A stretch of 64,000 bases of DNA from Odiellus spinosus (taxonomy: Eukaryota > Arthropoda > Arachnida > Opiliones > Phalangiidae), in the NCBI GenBank assembly GCA_963920705.1, contig OY987232.1:1860001-1924000 (forward strand), read 5' to 3'. Shown here piece after piece: positions 10,620 to 26,500 of the stretch. Both the position numbers and the translations under genes were made by a program. Within the stretch, counting starts at the first letter, position 1. Each line of letters begins with the position of its first letter. The notes beneath the pieces are model-generated. The model made no database searches and was not told the origin of the DNA. It worked only from the letters and a program-made list of their open reading frames with translations.

Positions 10620-13600
10620 CTTGGGAAATTTGTGAATCTATACTTGGGAAATTTCTGAATCTATACTTGGGAAATTTGTGAATCTATACATGGTAAATTT
10701 TTAAATCTATACTTGGGAAATTTGTGAATCTATACATGGTAAATTTGTGAATCTATACTTGGGAAATTTTGAATCTATACTTGGGAAATTGCTGGATCTA
10801 TACTTGGGAAATTTGTGAATCTATACTTGGGAAATATGTGAATCTATACTTGGGAAATTTGTGAATCTATACTTGGGAAATATGTGAATCTATACTTGGG
10901 AAATTTGTGAATCTATACTTGGGAAATTTGTGAATCTAAACTTGGGAAATTGGTGGATCTATACTTGGGAAATTGGTGGATCTATACTTGGGAAATTGGT
11001 GGATCTATACTTGGGAAATTTGTGAATCTATACTTGGGAAATATGTGAATCTATACATGGTAAATTTGTGAATCTAATCTTGGGAAATTGGTGGATCTAT
11101 ACTTGGGAAATTGCTGGATCTATACTTGGGAAATTTGTGAATCTATACATGGTAAATTTGTAAATCTATACTTGGGAAATTTGTGAATCTATACTTGGGA
11201 AATATGTGAATCTATACTTGGGAAATTTGTGAATCTATACATGGTAAATTTGTGAATCTATACTTGGGAAATTTGTGAATCTACACTTGGGAAATTTGTG
11301 AATCTATACTTGGGAAATTTGTGAATCTATACTTGGGAAATTTGTGAATCTATACTTGGGAAATTTGTGAATCTAAACTTGGGAAATTGGTGGATCTATA
11401 CTTGGGAAATTTGTGAATCTATACTTGGGAAATTTGTGAATCTAAACTTGGGAAATTGGTGGATCTATACTTGAGAAATTTGTGGATCTATACTTGGGAA
11501 ATTGGTGGATCTATACTTGGGAAATTTGTGAATCTATACTTGTTAAATATGTGAATCTATACTTGGGAAATTTGTGAATCTATACATGGTAAATTTGTGA
11601 ATCTATACTTGGGAAATTTGTGAATCTATACTTGGGAAATTTGAGAATCTATACTTGGGAAATTTGTGAATCTATACTTGCGAAATTTGTGAATCTACAC
11701 TTGGGAAATTTGTGAATCTATATATGGTAAATTTGTGAATCTATACTTGGGAAATTTTGAATCTATACTTGGGAAATTGGTGGATCTATACTTGGTAAAT
11801 TTGTGAATCTATACTTGGGAAATATGTGAATCTATACTTGGGAAATTTGTGAATCTATACATGGTAAATTTGTGAATCTATACTTGGGAAATTTGTGAAT
11901 CTATACTTGGGAAATTTGTGAATCTATACTTGGGAAATTTGTGAATCTATACTTGGGAAATTTGTGAATCTATACTTGGGAAATTTGTGAATCTATACTT
12001 GGGAAATTTGTGAATCTATACGTGGGAAATTTGTGAATCTATACTTGGGAAATTGGTGAATCTAAACTTGGGAAATTTTTGAATCTATACTTGGGAAATT
12101 TGAGAATCTATACTTGGGAAATATGTGAATCTAAACTTGGGAAATTGCTGGATCTATACTTGGGAAATTGCTGGATCTATACTTGGGAAATTTGTGAATC
12201 TATACTTGGGAAATATGTGAATCTATACATGGTAAATTTGTGAATCTAATCTTGGGAAATTGGTGGATCTATACTTGGGAAATTGCTGGATCTATACTTG
12301 GGAAATTTGTGAATCTATACTTGGGAAATTTGTGAATCTATACTTGTGAAATTTGTGAATCTCTACTTGGGAAATTTGTGAATCTATACTTGTGAAATTT
12401 GTGAATCTATACTTTTGAAATTTGTGAATCTATACTTGGGAAATATGTGAATCTATACTTGGGAAATTTGTGAATCTATACATGGTAAATTTGTGAATCT
12501 ATACTTGGGAAATTTGTGAATCTATACTTGGGAAATTTGTGAATCTATACTTCTGAAATTTGTGAATCTATACTTGGGAAATTTGTGAATCTATACTTGG
12601 GAAATTTATGAATCTATACTTGGGAAATTTGTGAATCTATGCTTGGGAAATTTGTGAATCTATACTTGGGAAATTTCTGAATCTATACTTGGGAAATTTG
12701 TGAATCTATACATGGTAAATTTGTGAATCTATACTTGGGAAATTTGTGAATCTACACTTGGGAAATTTGTGAATCTATACTTGGGAAATTTGTGAATCTA
12801 TACTTGGGAAATTTGTGAATCTAAACTTGGGAAATTGGTGGATCTATACTTGGGAAATTTGTGAATCTATACTTGGGAAATTTGTGAATCTAAACTTGGG
12901 AAATTGGTGGATCTATACTTGGGAAATTGGTGGATCTATACTTGGGAAATTTGTGAATCTATACTTGTTAAATATGTGAATCTATACTTGGGAAATTTGT
13001 GAATCTATACATGGTAAATTTGTGAATCTATACTTGGGAAATTTGTGAATCTATACTTGGGAAATTTGAGAATCTATACTTGGGAAATTTGTGAATCTAT
13101 ACTTGTGAAATTTGTGAATCTACACTTGGGAAATTTGTGAATCTATACATGGTAAATTTGTGAATCTATACTTGGGAAATTTTGAATCTATACTTGGGAA
13201 ATTGGTGGATCTATACTTGGGAAATTTGAGAATCTATACTTGGGAAATTTGTGAATCTATACTTGTGAAATTTGTGAATCTACACTTGGGAAATTTGTGA
13301 ATCTATACTTGTGAAATTTGTGAATCTACACTTGGGAAATATGTGAATCTATACATGGTAAATTTGTGAATCTAATCTTGGGAAATTGGTGGATCTATAC
13401 TTGGGAAATTGCTGGATCTATACTTGGGAAATTTGTGAATCTATACATGGTAAATTTGTAAATCTATACTTGGGAAATTTGTGAATCTCTACTTGGGAAA
13501 TTTGTGAATCTATACTTGTGAAATTTGTGAATCTATACTTTTGAAATTTGTGAATCTATACTTGGGAAATATGTGAATCTATACTTGGGAAATTTGTGAA

Positions 13601-16600
13601 TCTATACATGGTAAATTTGTGAATCTATACTTGGGAAATTTGTGAATCTAAACTTGGGAAATTTGTGAATCTATACTTCTGAAATTTGTGAATCTATACT
13701 TGGGAAATTTGTGAATCTATACTTGGGAAATTTATGAATCTATACTTGGGAAATTTGTGAATCTATGCTTGGGAAATTTGTGAATCTATACTTGGGAAAT
13801 TTCTGAATCTATACTTGGGAAATTTGTGAATCTATACATGGTAAATTTTTAAATCTATACTTGGGAAATTTGTGAATCTACACTTGGGAAATTTGTGAAT
13901 CTATACATGGTAAATTTTGAATCTATACTTGGGAAATTTTGAATCTATACTTGGGAAATTGCTGGATCTATACTTGGGAAATTTGTGAATCTATACTTGG
14001 GAAATATGTGAATCTATACTTGGGAAATTTGTGAATCTATACTTGGGAAATGTGTGAATCTAAACTTGGGAAATTGGTGGATCTATACTTGGGAAATTGG
14101 TGGATCTATACTTGGGAAATATGTGAATCTATACTTGGAAAATTTGTGAATCTATACATGGTAAATTTGTAAATCTATACTTGGGAAATTTGTGAATCTC
14201 TACTTGGGAAATTTGTGAATCTATACTTGTGAAATTTGTGAATCTATGCTTGGGAAATTTGTGAATCTATACTTGGGAAATATGTGAATCTATACTTGGG
14301 AAATTTGTGAATCTATACATGGTAAATTTGTGAATCTATACTTGGGAAATTTGTGAATCTATACTTGGGAAATTTGTGAATCTATACTTGGGAAATTTGT
14401 GAATCCATACTTGGGAAATTTGTGAATCTATACTTGGGAAATTTATGAATCTATACTTGGGAAATTTGTGAATCTATGCTTGGGAAATTTGTGAATCTAT
14501 ACTTGGGAAATTTCTGAATCTATACTTGGGAAATTTGTGAATCTATACATGGTAAATTTTTAAATCTATACTTGGGAAATTTGTGAATCTATACATGGTA
14601 AATTTGTGAATCTATACTTGGGAAATTTTGAATCTAATCTTGGGAAATTGGTGGATCTATACTTGGGAAATTGCTGGATCTATACTTGGGAAATTTGTGA
14701 ATCTATACATGGTAAATTTGTAAATCTATACTTGGGAAATTTGTGAATCTCTACTTGGGAAATTTGTGAATCTATACTTGTGAAATTTGTGAATCTATAC
14801 TTTTGAAATTTGTGAATCTATACTTGGGAAATATGTGAATCTATACTTGGGAAATTTGTGAATCTATACATGGTAAATTTGTGAATCTATACTTGGGAAA
14901 TTTGTGAATCTATACTTGGGAAATTTGTGAATCTATACTTCTGAAATTTGTGAATCTATACTTGGGAAATTTGTGAATCTATACTTTGGAAATTTATGAA
15001 TCTATACTTGGGAAATTTGTGAATCTATGCTTGGGAAATTTTGAATCTATACTTGGGAAATTTTGAATCTATACTTGGGAAATTGCTGGATCTATACTTG
15101 GGAAATTTGTGAATCTATACTTGGGAAATATGTGAATCTATACTTGGGAAATTTGTGAATCTATACTTGGGAAATTTGTGAATCTAAACTTGGGAAATTG
15201 GTGGATCTATACTTGGGAAATTGGTGGATCTATACTTGGGAAATATGTGAATCTATACATGGTAAATTTGTGAATCTATACTTGGGAAATTTGTGAATCT
15301 ATACTTGGGAAATATGTGAATCTATACATGGTAAATTTGTGAATCTATACTTGGGAAATTGGTGGATCTATACTTGGGAAATTGCTGGATCTATACTTGG
15401 GAAATTTGTGAATCTATACAAGGTAAATTTGTAAATCTATACTTGGGAAATTTGTGAATCTCTACTTGGGAAATTTGGGAATCTATACTTGTGAAATTTG
15501 TGAATCTATACTTGGGAAATATGTGAATCTATACTTGGGAAATTTGTGAATCTATACATGGTAAATTTGTGAATCTATACTTGGGAAATTTGTGAATCTA
15601 TACTTGGGAAATATGTGAATCTATACTTGGGAAATTTGTGAATCTATACATGGTAAATTTGTGAATCTATACTTGGGAAATTTGTGAATCTATACTTGGG
15701 AAATTTGTGAATCTATACTTGGGAAATTTGTGAATCCATACTTGGGAAATTTGTGAATCTATACTTGGGAAATTTATGAATCTATACTTGGGAAATTTGT
15801 GAATCTATGCTTGGGAAATTTGTGAATCTATACTTGGGAAATTTCTGAATCTATACTTGGGAAATTTGTGAATCTATACATGGTAAATTTTTAAATCTAT
15901 ACTTGGGAAATTTGTGAATCTATACATGGTAAATTTGTGAATCTATACTTTGGGAAATTTTGAATCTATACTTGGGAAATTGCTGGATCTATACTTGGGA
16001 AATTTGTGAATCTATACTTGGGAAATTTGTGAATCTATACTTGGGAAATTTGTGAATCTAAACTTGGGAAATTGGTGGATCTATACTTGGGAAATTGGTG
16101 GATCTATACTTGGGAAATTGCTTGATCTATACTTGGGAAATTTTTGAATCTATACTTGGGAAATATGTGAATCTATACATGGTAAATTTGTGAATCTATA
16201 CTTGGGAAATTGGTGGATCTATACTTGGGAAATTGCTGGATCTATACTTGGGAAATTTGTGAATCTATACATGGTAAATTTGTAAATCTATACTTGGGAA
16301 ATTTGTGAATCTCTACTTGGGAAATTTGGGAATCTATACTTGTGAAATTTGTGAATCTATACTTGGGAAATATGTGAATCTATACTTGGGAAATTTGTGA
16401 ATCTATACATGGTAAATTTGTGAATCTATACTTGGGAAATTTGTGAATCTATACTTGGGAAATTTGTGAATCTATACTTCTGAAATTTGTGAATCTATAC
16501 TTGGGAAATTTGTGAATCTATACTTGGGAAATTTATGAATCTATACTTGGGAAATTTGTGAATCTATGCTTGGGAAATTTGTGAATCTATGCTTGGGAAA

Positions 16601-17094
16601 TTTGTGAACCTATACTTGGGAAATTTCTGAATCTATACTTGGGAAATTTGTGAATCTATACTTGGGAAATTTCTGAATCTATACTTGGGAAATTTGTGAA
16701 TCTATACTTGGGAAATTTGTGAATCTATACATGGTAAATTTGTGAATCTATACTTGGGAAATTTTGAATCTATACTTGGGAAATATGTGAATCTATACTT
16801 GGGAAATTTGTGAATCTATACTTGGGAAATTTGTGAATCTATACTTGGGAAATTTGTGAATCTAAACTTGGGAAATTGGTGGATCTATACTTGGGAAATT
16901 GGTGGATCTATACTTGGGAAATTGCTTGATCTATACTTGGGAAATTTGTGAAACTATACTTGGGAAATATGTAAATAAATATGGTAAATTTGTGAATCTA
17001 ATCTTGGGAAATTGGTGGATCTATACTTGGGAAATTGCTGGATCTATACTTGGGAAATTTGTGAATCTATACATGGTAAATTTGTAAATCTATA
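10620..17094 (+). repeat. 6,475-bp segmental duplication, copy 1
   Basis: This block recurs immediately downstream with a constant offset of 6,475 bp. Matching private variants are TATATATGG (11721 and 18196), ACGTGGG (12020 and 18495), GGAAATGTGTGAA (14051 and 20526), ACAAGGTAAA (15421 and 21896) and ACTTTGGGAAATTTTG (near 15946 and 22421). Homology at this offset starts at 10620/17095 (10619 is G, 17094 is A) and runs to 17129/23604. Inside the unit are further shorter HORs, for example TTGTTAAATATG at 11541 and 12966. The unit is not a multiple of 23 because it contains shortened monomers. Confidence 0.9.
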
Positions 17095-20000
17095 CTTGGG
17101 AAATTTGTGAATCTATACTTGGGAAATTTCTGAATCTATACTTGGGAAATTTGTGAATCTATACATGGTAAATTTTTAAATCTATACTTGGGAAATTTGT
17201 GAATCTATACATGGTAAATTTGTGAATCTATACTTGGGAAATTTTGAATCTATACTTGGGAAATTGCTGGATCTATACTTGGGAAATTTGTGAATCTATA
17301 CTTGGGAAATATGTGAATCTATACTTGGGAAATTTGTGAATCTATACTTGGGAAATATGTGAATCTATACTTGGGAAATTTGTGAATCTATACTTGGGAA
17401 ATTTGTGAATCTAAACTTGGGAAATTGGTGGATCTATACTTGGGAAATTGGTGGATCTATACTTGGGAAATTGGTGGATCTATACTTGGGAAATTTGTGA
17501 ATCTATACTTGGGAAATATGTGAATCTATACATGGTAAATTTGTGAATCTAATCTTGGGAAATTGGTGGATCTATACTTGGGAAATTGCTGGATCTATAC
17601 TTGGGAAATTTGTGAATCTATACATGGTAAATTTGTAAATCTATACTTGGGAAATTTGTGAATCTATACTTGGGAAATATGTGAATCTATACTTGGGAAA
17701 TTTGTGAATCTATACATGGTAAATTTGTGAATCTATACTTGGGAAATTTGTGAATCTACACTTGGGAAATTTGTGAATCTATACTTGGGAAATTTGTGAA
17801 TCTATACTTGGGAAATTTGTGAATCTATACTTGGGAAATTTGTGAATCTAAACTTGGGAAATTGGTGGATCTATACTTGGGAAATTTGTGAATCTATACT
17901 TGGGAAATTTGTGAATCTAAACTTGGGAAATTGGTGGATCTATACTTGAGAAATTTGTGGATCTATACTTGGGAAATTGGTGGATCTATACTTGGGAAAT
18001 TTGTGAATCTATACTTGTTAAATATGTGAATCTATACTTGGGAAATTTGTGAATCTATACATGGTAAATTTGTGAATCTATACTTGGGAAATTTGTGAAT
18101 CTATACTTGGGAAATTTGAGAATCTATACTTGGGAAATTTGTGAATCTATACTTGCGAAATTTGTGAATCTACACTTGGGAAATTTGTGAATCTATATAT
18201 GGTAAATTTGTGAATCTATACTTGGGAAATTTTGAATCTATACTTGGGAAATTGGTGGATCTATACTTGGTAAATTTGTGAATCTATACTTGGGAAATAT
18301 GTGAATCTATACTTGGGAAATTTGTGAATCTATACATGGTAAATTTGTGAATCTATACTTGGGAAATTTGTGAATCTATACTTGGGAAATTTGTGAATCT
18401 ATACTTGGGAAATTTGTGAATCTATACTTGGGAAATTTGTGAATCTATACTTGGGAAATTTGTGAATCTATACTTGGGAAATTTGTGAATCTATACGTGG
18501 GAAATTTGTGAATCTATACTTGGGAAATTGGTGAATCTAAACTTGGGAAATTTTTGAATCTATACTTGGGAAATTTGAGAATCTATACTTGGGAAATATG
18601 TGAATCTAAACTTGGGAAATTGCTGGATCTATACTTGGGAAATTGCTGGATCTATACTTGGGAAATTTGTGAATCTATACTTGGGAAATATGTGAATCTA
18701 TACATGGTAAATTTGTGAATCTAATCTTGGGAAATTGGTGGATCTATACTTGGGAAATTGCTGGATCTATACTTGGGAAATTTGTGAATCTATACTTGGG
18801 AAATTTGTGAATCTATACTTGTGAAATTTGTGAATCTCTACTTGGGAAATTTGTGAATCTATACTTGTGAAATTTGTGAATCTATACTTTTGAAATTTGT
18901 GAATCTATACTTGGGAAATATGTGAATCTATACTTGGGAAATTTGTGAATCTATACATGGTAAATTTGTGAATCTATACTTGGGAAATTTGTGAATCTAT
19001 ACTTGGGAAATTTGTGAATCTATACTTCTGAAATTTGTGAATCTATACTTGGGAAATTTGTGAATCTATACTTGGGAAATTTATGAATCTATACTTGGGA
19101 AATTTGTGAATCTATGCTTGGGAAATTTGTGAATCTATACTTGGGAAATTTCTGAATCTATACTTGGGAAATTTGTGAATCTATACATGGTAAATTTGTG
19201 AATCTATACTTGGGAAATTTGTGAATCTACACTTGGGAAATTTGTGAATCTATACTTGGGAAATTTGTGAATCTATACTTGGGAAATTTGTGAATCTAAA
19301 CTTGGGAAATTGGTGGATCTATACTTGGGAAATTTGTGAATCTATACTTGGGAAATTTGTGAATCTAAACTTGGGAAATTGGTGGATCTATACTTGGGAA
19401 ATTGGTGGATCTATACTTGGGAAATTTGTGAATCTATACTTGTTAAATATGTGAATCTATACTTGGGAAATTTGTGAATCTATACATGGTAAATTTGTGA
19501 ATCTATACTTGGGAAATTTGTGAATCTATACTTGGGAAATTTGAGAATCTATACTTGGGAAATTTGTGAATCTATACTTGTGAAATTTGTGAATCTACAC
19601 TTGGGAAATTTGTGAATCTATACATGGTAAATTTGTGAATCTATACTTGGGAAATTTTGAATCTATACTTGGGAAATTGGTGGATCTATACTTGGGAAAT
19701 TTGAGAATCTATACTTGGGAAATTTGTGAATCTATACTTGTGAAATTTGTGAATCTACACTTGGGAAATTTGTGAATCTATACTTGTGAAATTTGTGAAT
19801 CTACACTTGGGAAATATGTGAATCTATACATGGTAAATTTGTGAATCTAATCTTGGGAAATTGGTGGATCTATACTTGGGAAATTGCTGGATCTATACTT
19901 GGGAAATTTGTGAATCTATACATGGTAAATTTGTAAATCTATACTTGGGAAATTTGTGAATCTCTACTTGGGAAATTTGTGAATCTATACTTGTGAAATT

Positions 20001-23000
20001 TGTGAATCTATACTTTTGAAATTTGTGAATCTATACTTGGGAAATATGTGAATCTATACTTGGGAAATTTGTGAATCTATACATGGTAAATTTGTGAATC
20101 TATACTTGGGAAATTTGTGAATCTAAACTTGGGAAATTTGTGAATCTATACTTCTGAAATTTGTGAATCTATACTTGGGAAATTTGTGAATCTATACTTG
20201 GGAAATTTATGAATCTATACTTGGGAAATTTGTGAATCTATGCTTGGGAAATTTGTGAATCTATACTTGGGAAATTTCTGAATCTATACTTGGGAAATTT
20301 GTGAATCTATACATGGTAAATTTTTAAACCTATACTTGGGAAATTTGTGAATCTACACTTGGGAAATTTGTGAATCTATACATGGTAAATTTTGAATCTA
20401 TACTTGGGAAATTTTGAATCTATACTTGGGAAATTGCTGGATCTATACTTGGGAAATTTGTGAATCTATACTTGGGAAATATGTGAATCTATACTTGGGA
20501 AATTTGTGAATCTATACTTGGGAAATGTGTGAATCTAAACTTGGGAAATTGGTGGATCTATACTTGGGAAATTGGTGGATCTATACTTGGGAAATATGTG
20601 AATCTATACTTGGAAAATTTGTGAATCTATACATGGTAAATTTGTAAATCTATACTTGGGAAATTTGTGAATCTCTACTTGGGAAATTTGTGAATCTATA
20701 CTTGTGAAATTTGTGAATCTATGCTTGGGAAATTTGTGAATCTATACTTGGGAAATATGTGAATCTATACTTGGGAAATTTGTGAATCTATACATGGTAA
20801 ATTTGTGAATCTATACTTGGGAAATTTGTGAATCTATACTTGGGAAATTTGTGAATCTATACTTGGGAAATTTGTGAATCCATACTTGGGAAATTTGTGA
20901 ATCTATACTTGGGAAATTTATGAATCTATACTTGGGAAATTTGTGAATCTATGCTTGGGAAATTTGTGAATCTATACTTGGGAAATTTCTGAATCTATAC
21001 TTGGGAAATTTGTGAATCTATACATGGTAAATTTTTAAATCTATACTTGGGAAATTTGTGAATCTATACATGGTAAATTTGTGAATCTATACTTGGGAAA
21101 TTTTGAATCTAATCTTGGGAAATTGGTGGATCTATACTTGGGAAATTGCTGGATCTATACTTGGGAAATTTGTGAATCTATACATGGTAAATTTGTAAAT
21201 CTATACTTGGGAAATTTGTGAATCTCTACTTGGGAAATTTGTGAATCTATACTTGTGAAATTTGTGAATCTATACTTTTGAAATTTGTGAATCTATACTT
21301 GGGAAATATGTGAATCTATACTTGGGAAATTTGTGAATCTATACATGGTAAATTTGTGAATCTATACTTGGGAAATTTGTGAATCTATACTTGGGAAATT
21401 TGTGAATCTATACTTCTGAAATTTGTGAATCTATACTTGGGAAATTTGTGAATCTATACTTTGGAAATTTATGAATCTATACTTGGGAAATTTGTGAATC
21501 TATGCTTGGGAAATTTTGAATCTATACTTGGGAAATTTTGAATCTATACTTGGGAAATTGCTGGATCTATACTTGGGAAATTTGTGAATCTATACTTGGG
21601 AAATATGTGAATCTATACTTGGGAAATTTGTGAATCTATACTTGGGAAATTTGTGAATCTAAACTTGGGAAATTGGTGGATCTATACTTGGGAAATTGGT
21701 GGATCTATACTTGGGAAATATGTGAATCTATACATGGTAAATTTGTGAATCTATACTTGGGAAATTTGTGAATCTATACTTGGGAAATATGTGAATCTAT
21801 ACATGGTAAATTTGTGAATCTATACTTGGGAAATTGGTGGATCTATACTTGGGAAATTGCTGGATCTATACTTGGGAAATTTGTGAATCTATACAAGGTA
21901 AATTTGTAAATCTATACTTGGGAAATTTGTGAATCTCTACTTGGGAAATTTGGGAATCTATACTTGTGAAATTTGTGAATCTATACTTGGGAAATATGTG
22001 AATCTATACTTGGGAAATTTGTGAATCTATACATGGTAAATTTGTGAATCTATACTTGGGAAATTTGTGAATCTATACTTGGGAAATATGTGAATCTATA
22101 CTTGGGAAATTTGTGAATCTATACATGGTAAATTTGTGAATCTATACTTGGGAAATTTGTGAATCTATACTTGGGAAATTTGTGAATCTATACTTGGGAA
22201 ATTTGTGAATCCATACTTGGGAAATTTGTGAATCTATACTTGGGAAATTTATGAATCTATACTTGGGAAATTTGTGAATCTATGCTTGGGAAATTTGTGA
22301 ATCTATACTTGGGAAATTTCTGAATCTATACTTGGGAAATTTGTGAATCTATACATGGTAAATTTTTAAATCTATACTTGGGAAATTTGTGAATCTATAC
22401 ATGGTAAATTTGTGAATCTATACTTTGGGAAATTTTGAATCTATACTTGGGAAATTGCTGGATCTATACTTGGGAAATTTGTGAATCTATACTTGGGAAA
22501 TTTGTGAATCTATACTTGGGAAATTTGTGAATCTAAACTTGGGAAATTGGTGGATCTATACTTGGGAAATTGGTGGATCTATACTTGGGAAATTGCTTGA
22601 TCTATACTTGGGAAATTTTTGAATCTATACTTGGGAAATATGTGAATCTATACATGGTAAATTTGTGAATCTATACTTGGGAAATTGGTGGATCTATACT
22701 TGGGAAATTGCTGGATCTATACTTGGGAAATTTGTGAATCTATACATGGTAAATTTGTAAATCTATACTTGGGAAATTTGTGAATCTCTACTTGGGAAAT
22801 TTGGGAATCTATACTTGTGAAATTTGTGAATCTATACTTGGGAAATATGTGAATCTATACTTGGGAAATTTGTGAATCTATACATGGTAAATTTGTGAAT
22901 CTATACTTGGGAAATTTGTGAATCTATACTTGGGAAATTTGTGAATCTATACTTCTGAAATTTGTGAATCTATACTTGGGAAATTTGTGAATCTATACTT

Positions 23001-23569
23001 GGGAAATTTATGAATCTATACTTGGGAAATTTGTGAATCTATGCTTGGGAAATTTGTGAATCTATGCTTGGGAAATTTGTGAACCTATACTTGGGAAATT
23101 TCTGAATCTATACTTGGGAAATTTGTGAATCTATACTTGGGAAATTTCTGAATCTATACTTGGGAAATTTGTGAATCTATACTTGGGAAATTTGTGAATC
23201 TATACATGGTAAATTTGTGAATCTATACTTGGGAAATTTTGAATCTATACTTGGGAAATATGTGAATCTATACTTGGGAAATTTGTGAATCTATACTTGG
23301 GAAATTTGTGAATCTATACTTGGGAAATTTGTGAATCTAAACTTGGGAAATTGGTGGATCTATACTTGGGAAATTGGTGGATCTATACTTGGGAAATTGC
23401 TTGATCTATACTTGGGAAATTTGTGAAACTATACTTGGGAAATATGTAAATAAATATGGTAAATTTGTGAATCTAATCTTGGGAAATTGGTGGATCTATA
23501 CTTGGGAAATTGCTGGATCTATACTTGGGAAATTTGTGAATCTATACATGGTAAATTTGTAAATCTATA
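17095..23569 (+). repeat. 6,475-bp segmental duplication, copy 2
   Basis: Second head-to-tail copy of 10620-17094, continuing 35 bp further in homology (to 23604) before diverging (17130 C, 23605 G). The only difference I noticed by eye is T at 13854 against C at 20329, which makes this copy's monomer read TTTTTAAACC. Such similarity over 6.5 kb implies a recent unequal exchange or replication-slippage event, or an assembly artefact. No gene seen. Confidence 0.9.
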
Positions 23570-26500
23570 CTTGGGAAATTTGTGAATCTATACTTGGGAA
23601 ATTTGTGAATCTATACTTGGGAAATATGTGAATCTATACTTGGGAAATTTGTGAATCTATACATGGTAAATTTGTTAATCTATACTTGGGAAATTTGTGA
23701 GTCTACACTTGGGAAATTTGTGAATCTATACTTGGGAAATTTGTGAATCTATACTTGGGAAATTTGTGAACCTATACTTGGGAAATATGTGAATCTATAC
23801 TTGGGAAATTTGTGAATCTATACATGGTAAATTTGTGAATCTATACTTGGGAAATTTGTGAATCTATACTTGGGAAATTTGTGAATCTATACTTCTGAAA
23901 TTTGTGAATCTATACTTGGGAAATTTGTGAATCTATACTTGGGAAATTTATGAATCTATACTTGGGAAATTTGTGAATCTATGCTTGGGAAATTTGTGAA
24001 TCTATACTTGGGAAATTTCTGAATCTATACTTGGGAAATTTGTGAATCTATACATGGTAAATTTTAAAATCTATACTTGGGAAATTTGTGAATCTATACT
24101 TGGGAAATTTGTGAATCTAAACTTGGGAAATTGGTGGATCTATACTTGGGAAATTGGTGGATCTATACTTGGGAAATTGCTTGATCTATACTTGGGAAAT
24201 TTGTGAAACTATACTTGGGAAATATGTAAATAAATATGGTAAATTTGTGAATCTAATCTTGGGAAATTGGTGGATCTATACTTGGGAAATTTGTGAATCT
24301 ATACATGGTAAATTTGTAAATCTATACTTGGGAAATTTGTGAATCTCTACTTGGGAAATTTGTGAATCTATACTTGTGAAATTTGTGAATCTATACTTGG
24401 GAAATTTGTGAATCTATACTTGGGAAATATGTTAATCTATACTTGGGAAATTTGTGAATCTACACTTGGGAAATATGTGAATCTATACTTGGGAAATTTG
24501 TGAATCTATACATGGTAAATTTGTTAATCTACACTTGGGAAATTTGTGAATCTACACTTGGGAAATTTGTGAATCTATACTTGGGAAATTTGTGAATCTA
24601 TACTTGGAAAATATGTGAATCTATACTTGGGAAATTTGTGAATCTATACATGGTAAATTTGTGAATCTATACTTGGGAAATTTGTGAATCTATACTTGGG
24701 AAATTTGTGAATCTATACTTGGGAAATTTGTGAATCTATACTTCTGAAATTTGTGAATCTATACTTGGGAAATTTGTGAATCTATACTTGGGAAATTTAT
24801 GAATCTATACTTGGGAAATTTGTGAATCTATGCTTGGGAAATTTGTGAATCTATACTTGGGAAATTTCTGAATCTATACTTGGGAAATTTGTGAATCTAT
24901 ACATGGTAAATTTTAAAATCTATACTTGGGAAATTTGTGAATCTATACATGGTAAATTTGTGAATCTATACTTGGGAAATTTTGAATCTATACTTGGGAA
25001 ATTGGTGGATCTATACTTGGGAAATTTGTGAATCTATACTTGGGAAATATGTGAATCTATACTTGGGAAATTTGTGAATCTAATCTTGGGAAATTGGTGG
25101 ATCTATACTTGGGAAATTGGTGGATCTATACTTGGGAAATTTCTGGATCTATACTTGGGAAATTTGTGAATCTATACATGGTAAATTTGTAAATCTATAC
25201 TTGGGAAATTTGTGAATCTCTACTTGGGAAATTTGTGAATCTATACTTGTGAAATTTGTGAATCTATACTTGGGAAATTTGTGAATCTATACTTGGGAAA
25301 TATGTGAATCTATACTTGGGAAATTTGTGAATCTATACATGGTAAATTTGTGAATCTATACTTGGGAAATTTGTGAATCTATACTTGGGAAATTTGTGAA
25401 TCTAATCTTGGGAAATTGGTGGATCTATACTTGGGAAATTGGTGGATCTATACTTGGGAAATTGCTGGATCTATACTTGGGAAATTTGTGAATCTAAACA
25501 TGGTAAATTTGTAAATCTATACTTGGGAAATTTGTGAATCTCTACTTGGGAAATTTGTGAATCTATACTTGTGAAATTTGTGAATCTATACTTGGGAAAT
25601 TTGTGAATCTATACTTGGGAAATATGTGAATCTATACTTGGGAAATTTGTGAATCTATACATGGTAAATTTGTGAATCTATACTTGGGAAATTTGTGAAT
25701 CTATACTTGGGAAATTTCTGAATCTATACTTGGGAAATTTGTGAATCTATACATGGTAAATTTTTAAATCTATACTTGGGAAATTTGTGAATCTATACAT
25801 GGTAAATTTGTGAATCTATACTTGGGAAATTTTGAATCTATACTTGGGAAATTGGTGGATCTATACTTGGGAAATTTGTGAATCTATACTTGGGAAATAT
25901 GTGAATCTATACTTGGGAAATTTGTGAATCTATACTTGGGAAATTTGTGAATCTATACTTGGGAAATTTGTGAATCTAAACTTGGGAAATTGGTGGATCT
26001 ATACTTGGGAAATTGGTGGATCTATACTTGGGAAATTGCTTGATCTATACTTGGGAAATTTGTGAAACTATACTTGGGAAATATGTAAATAAATATGGTA
26101 AATTTGTGAATCTAATCTTGGGAAATTGGTGGATCTATACTTGGGAAATTGCTGGATCTATACTTGGGAAATTGCTGGATCTATACTTGGGAAATTTGTG
26201 AATCTATACATGGTAAATTTGTAAATCTATACTTGGGAAATTTGTGAATCTATACTTGTGAAATTTGTGAATCTATACTTGGGAAATATGTGAATCTATA
26301 CTTGGGAAATTTGTGAATCTATACATGGTAAATTTTTTAATCTATACTTGGGAAATTTGTGAATCTACACTTGGGAAATTTGTGAATCTATACTTGGGAA
26401 ATTTGTGAATCTATACTTGGGAAATTTGTGAATCTATACTTGGGAAATTTGTGAATCTATACTTGGGAAATATGTGAATCTATACTTGGGAAATTTGTGA

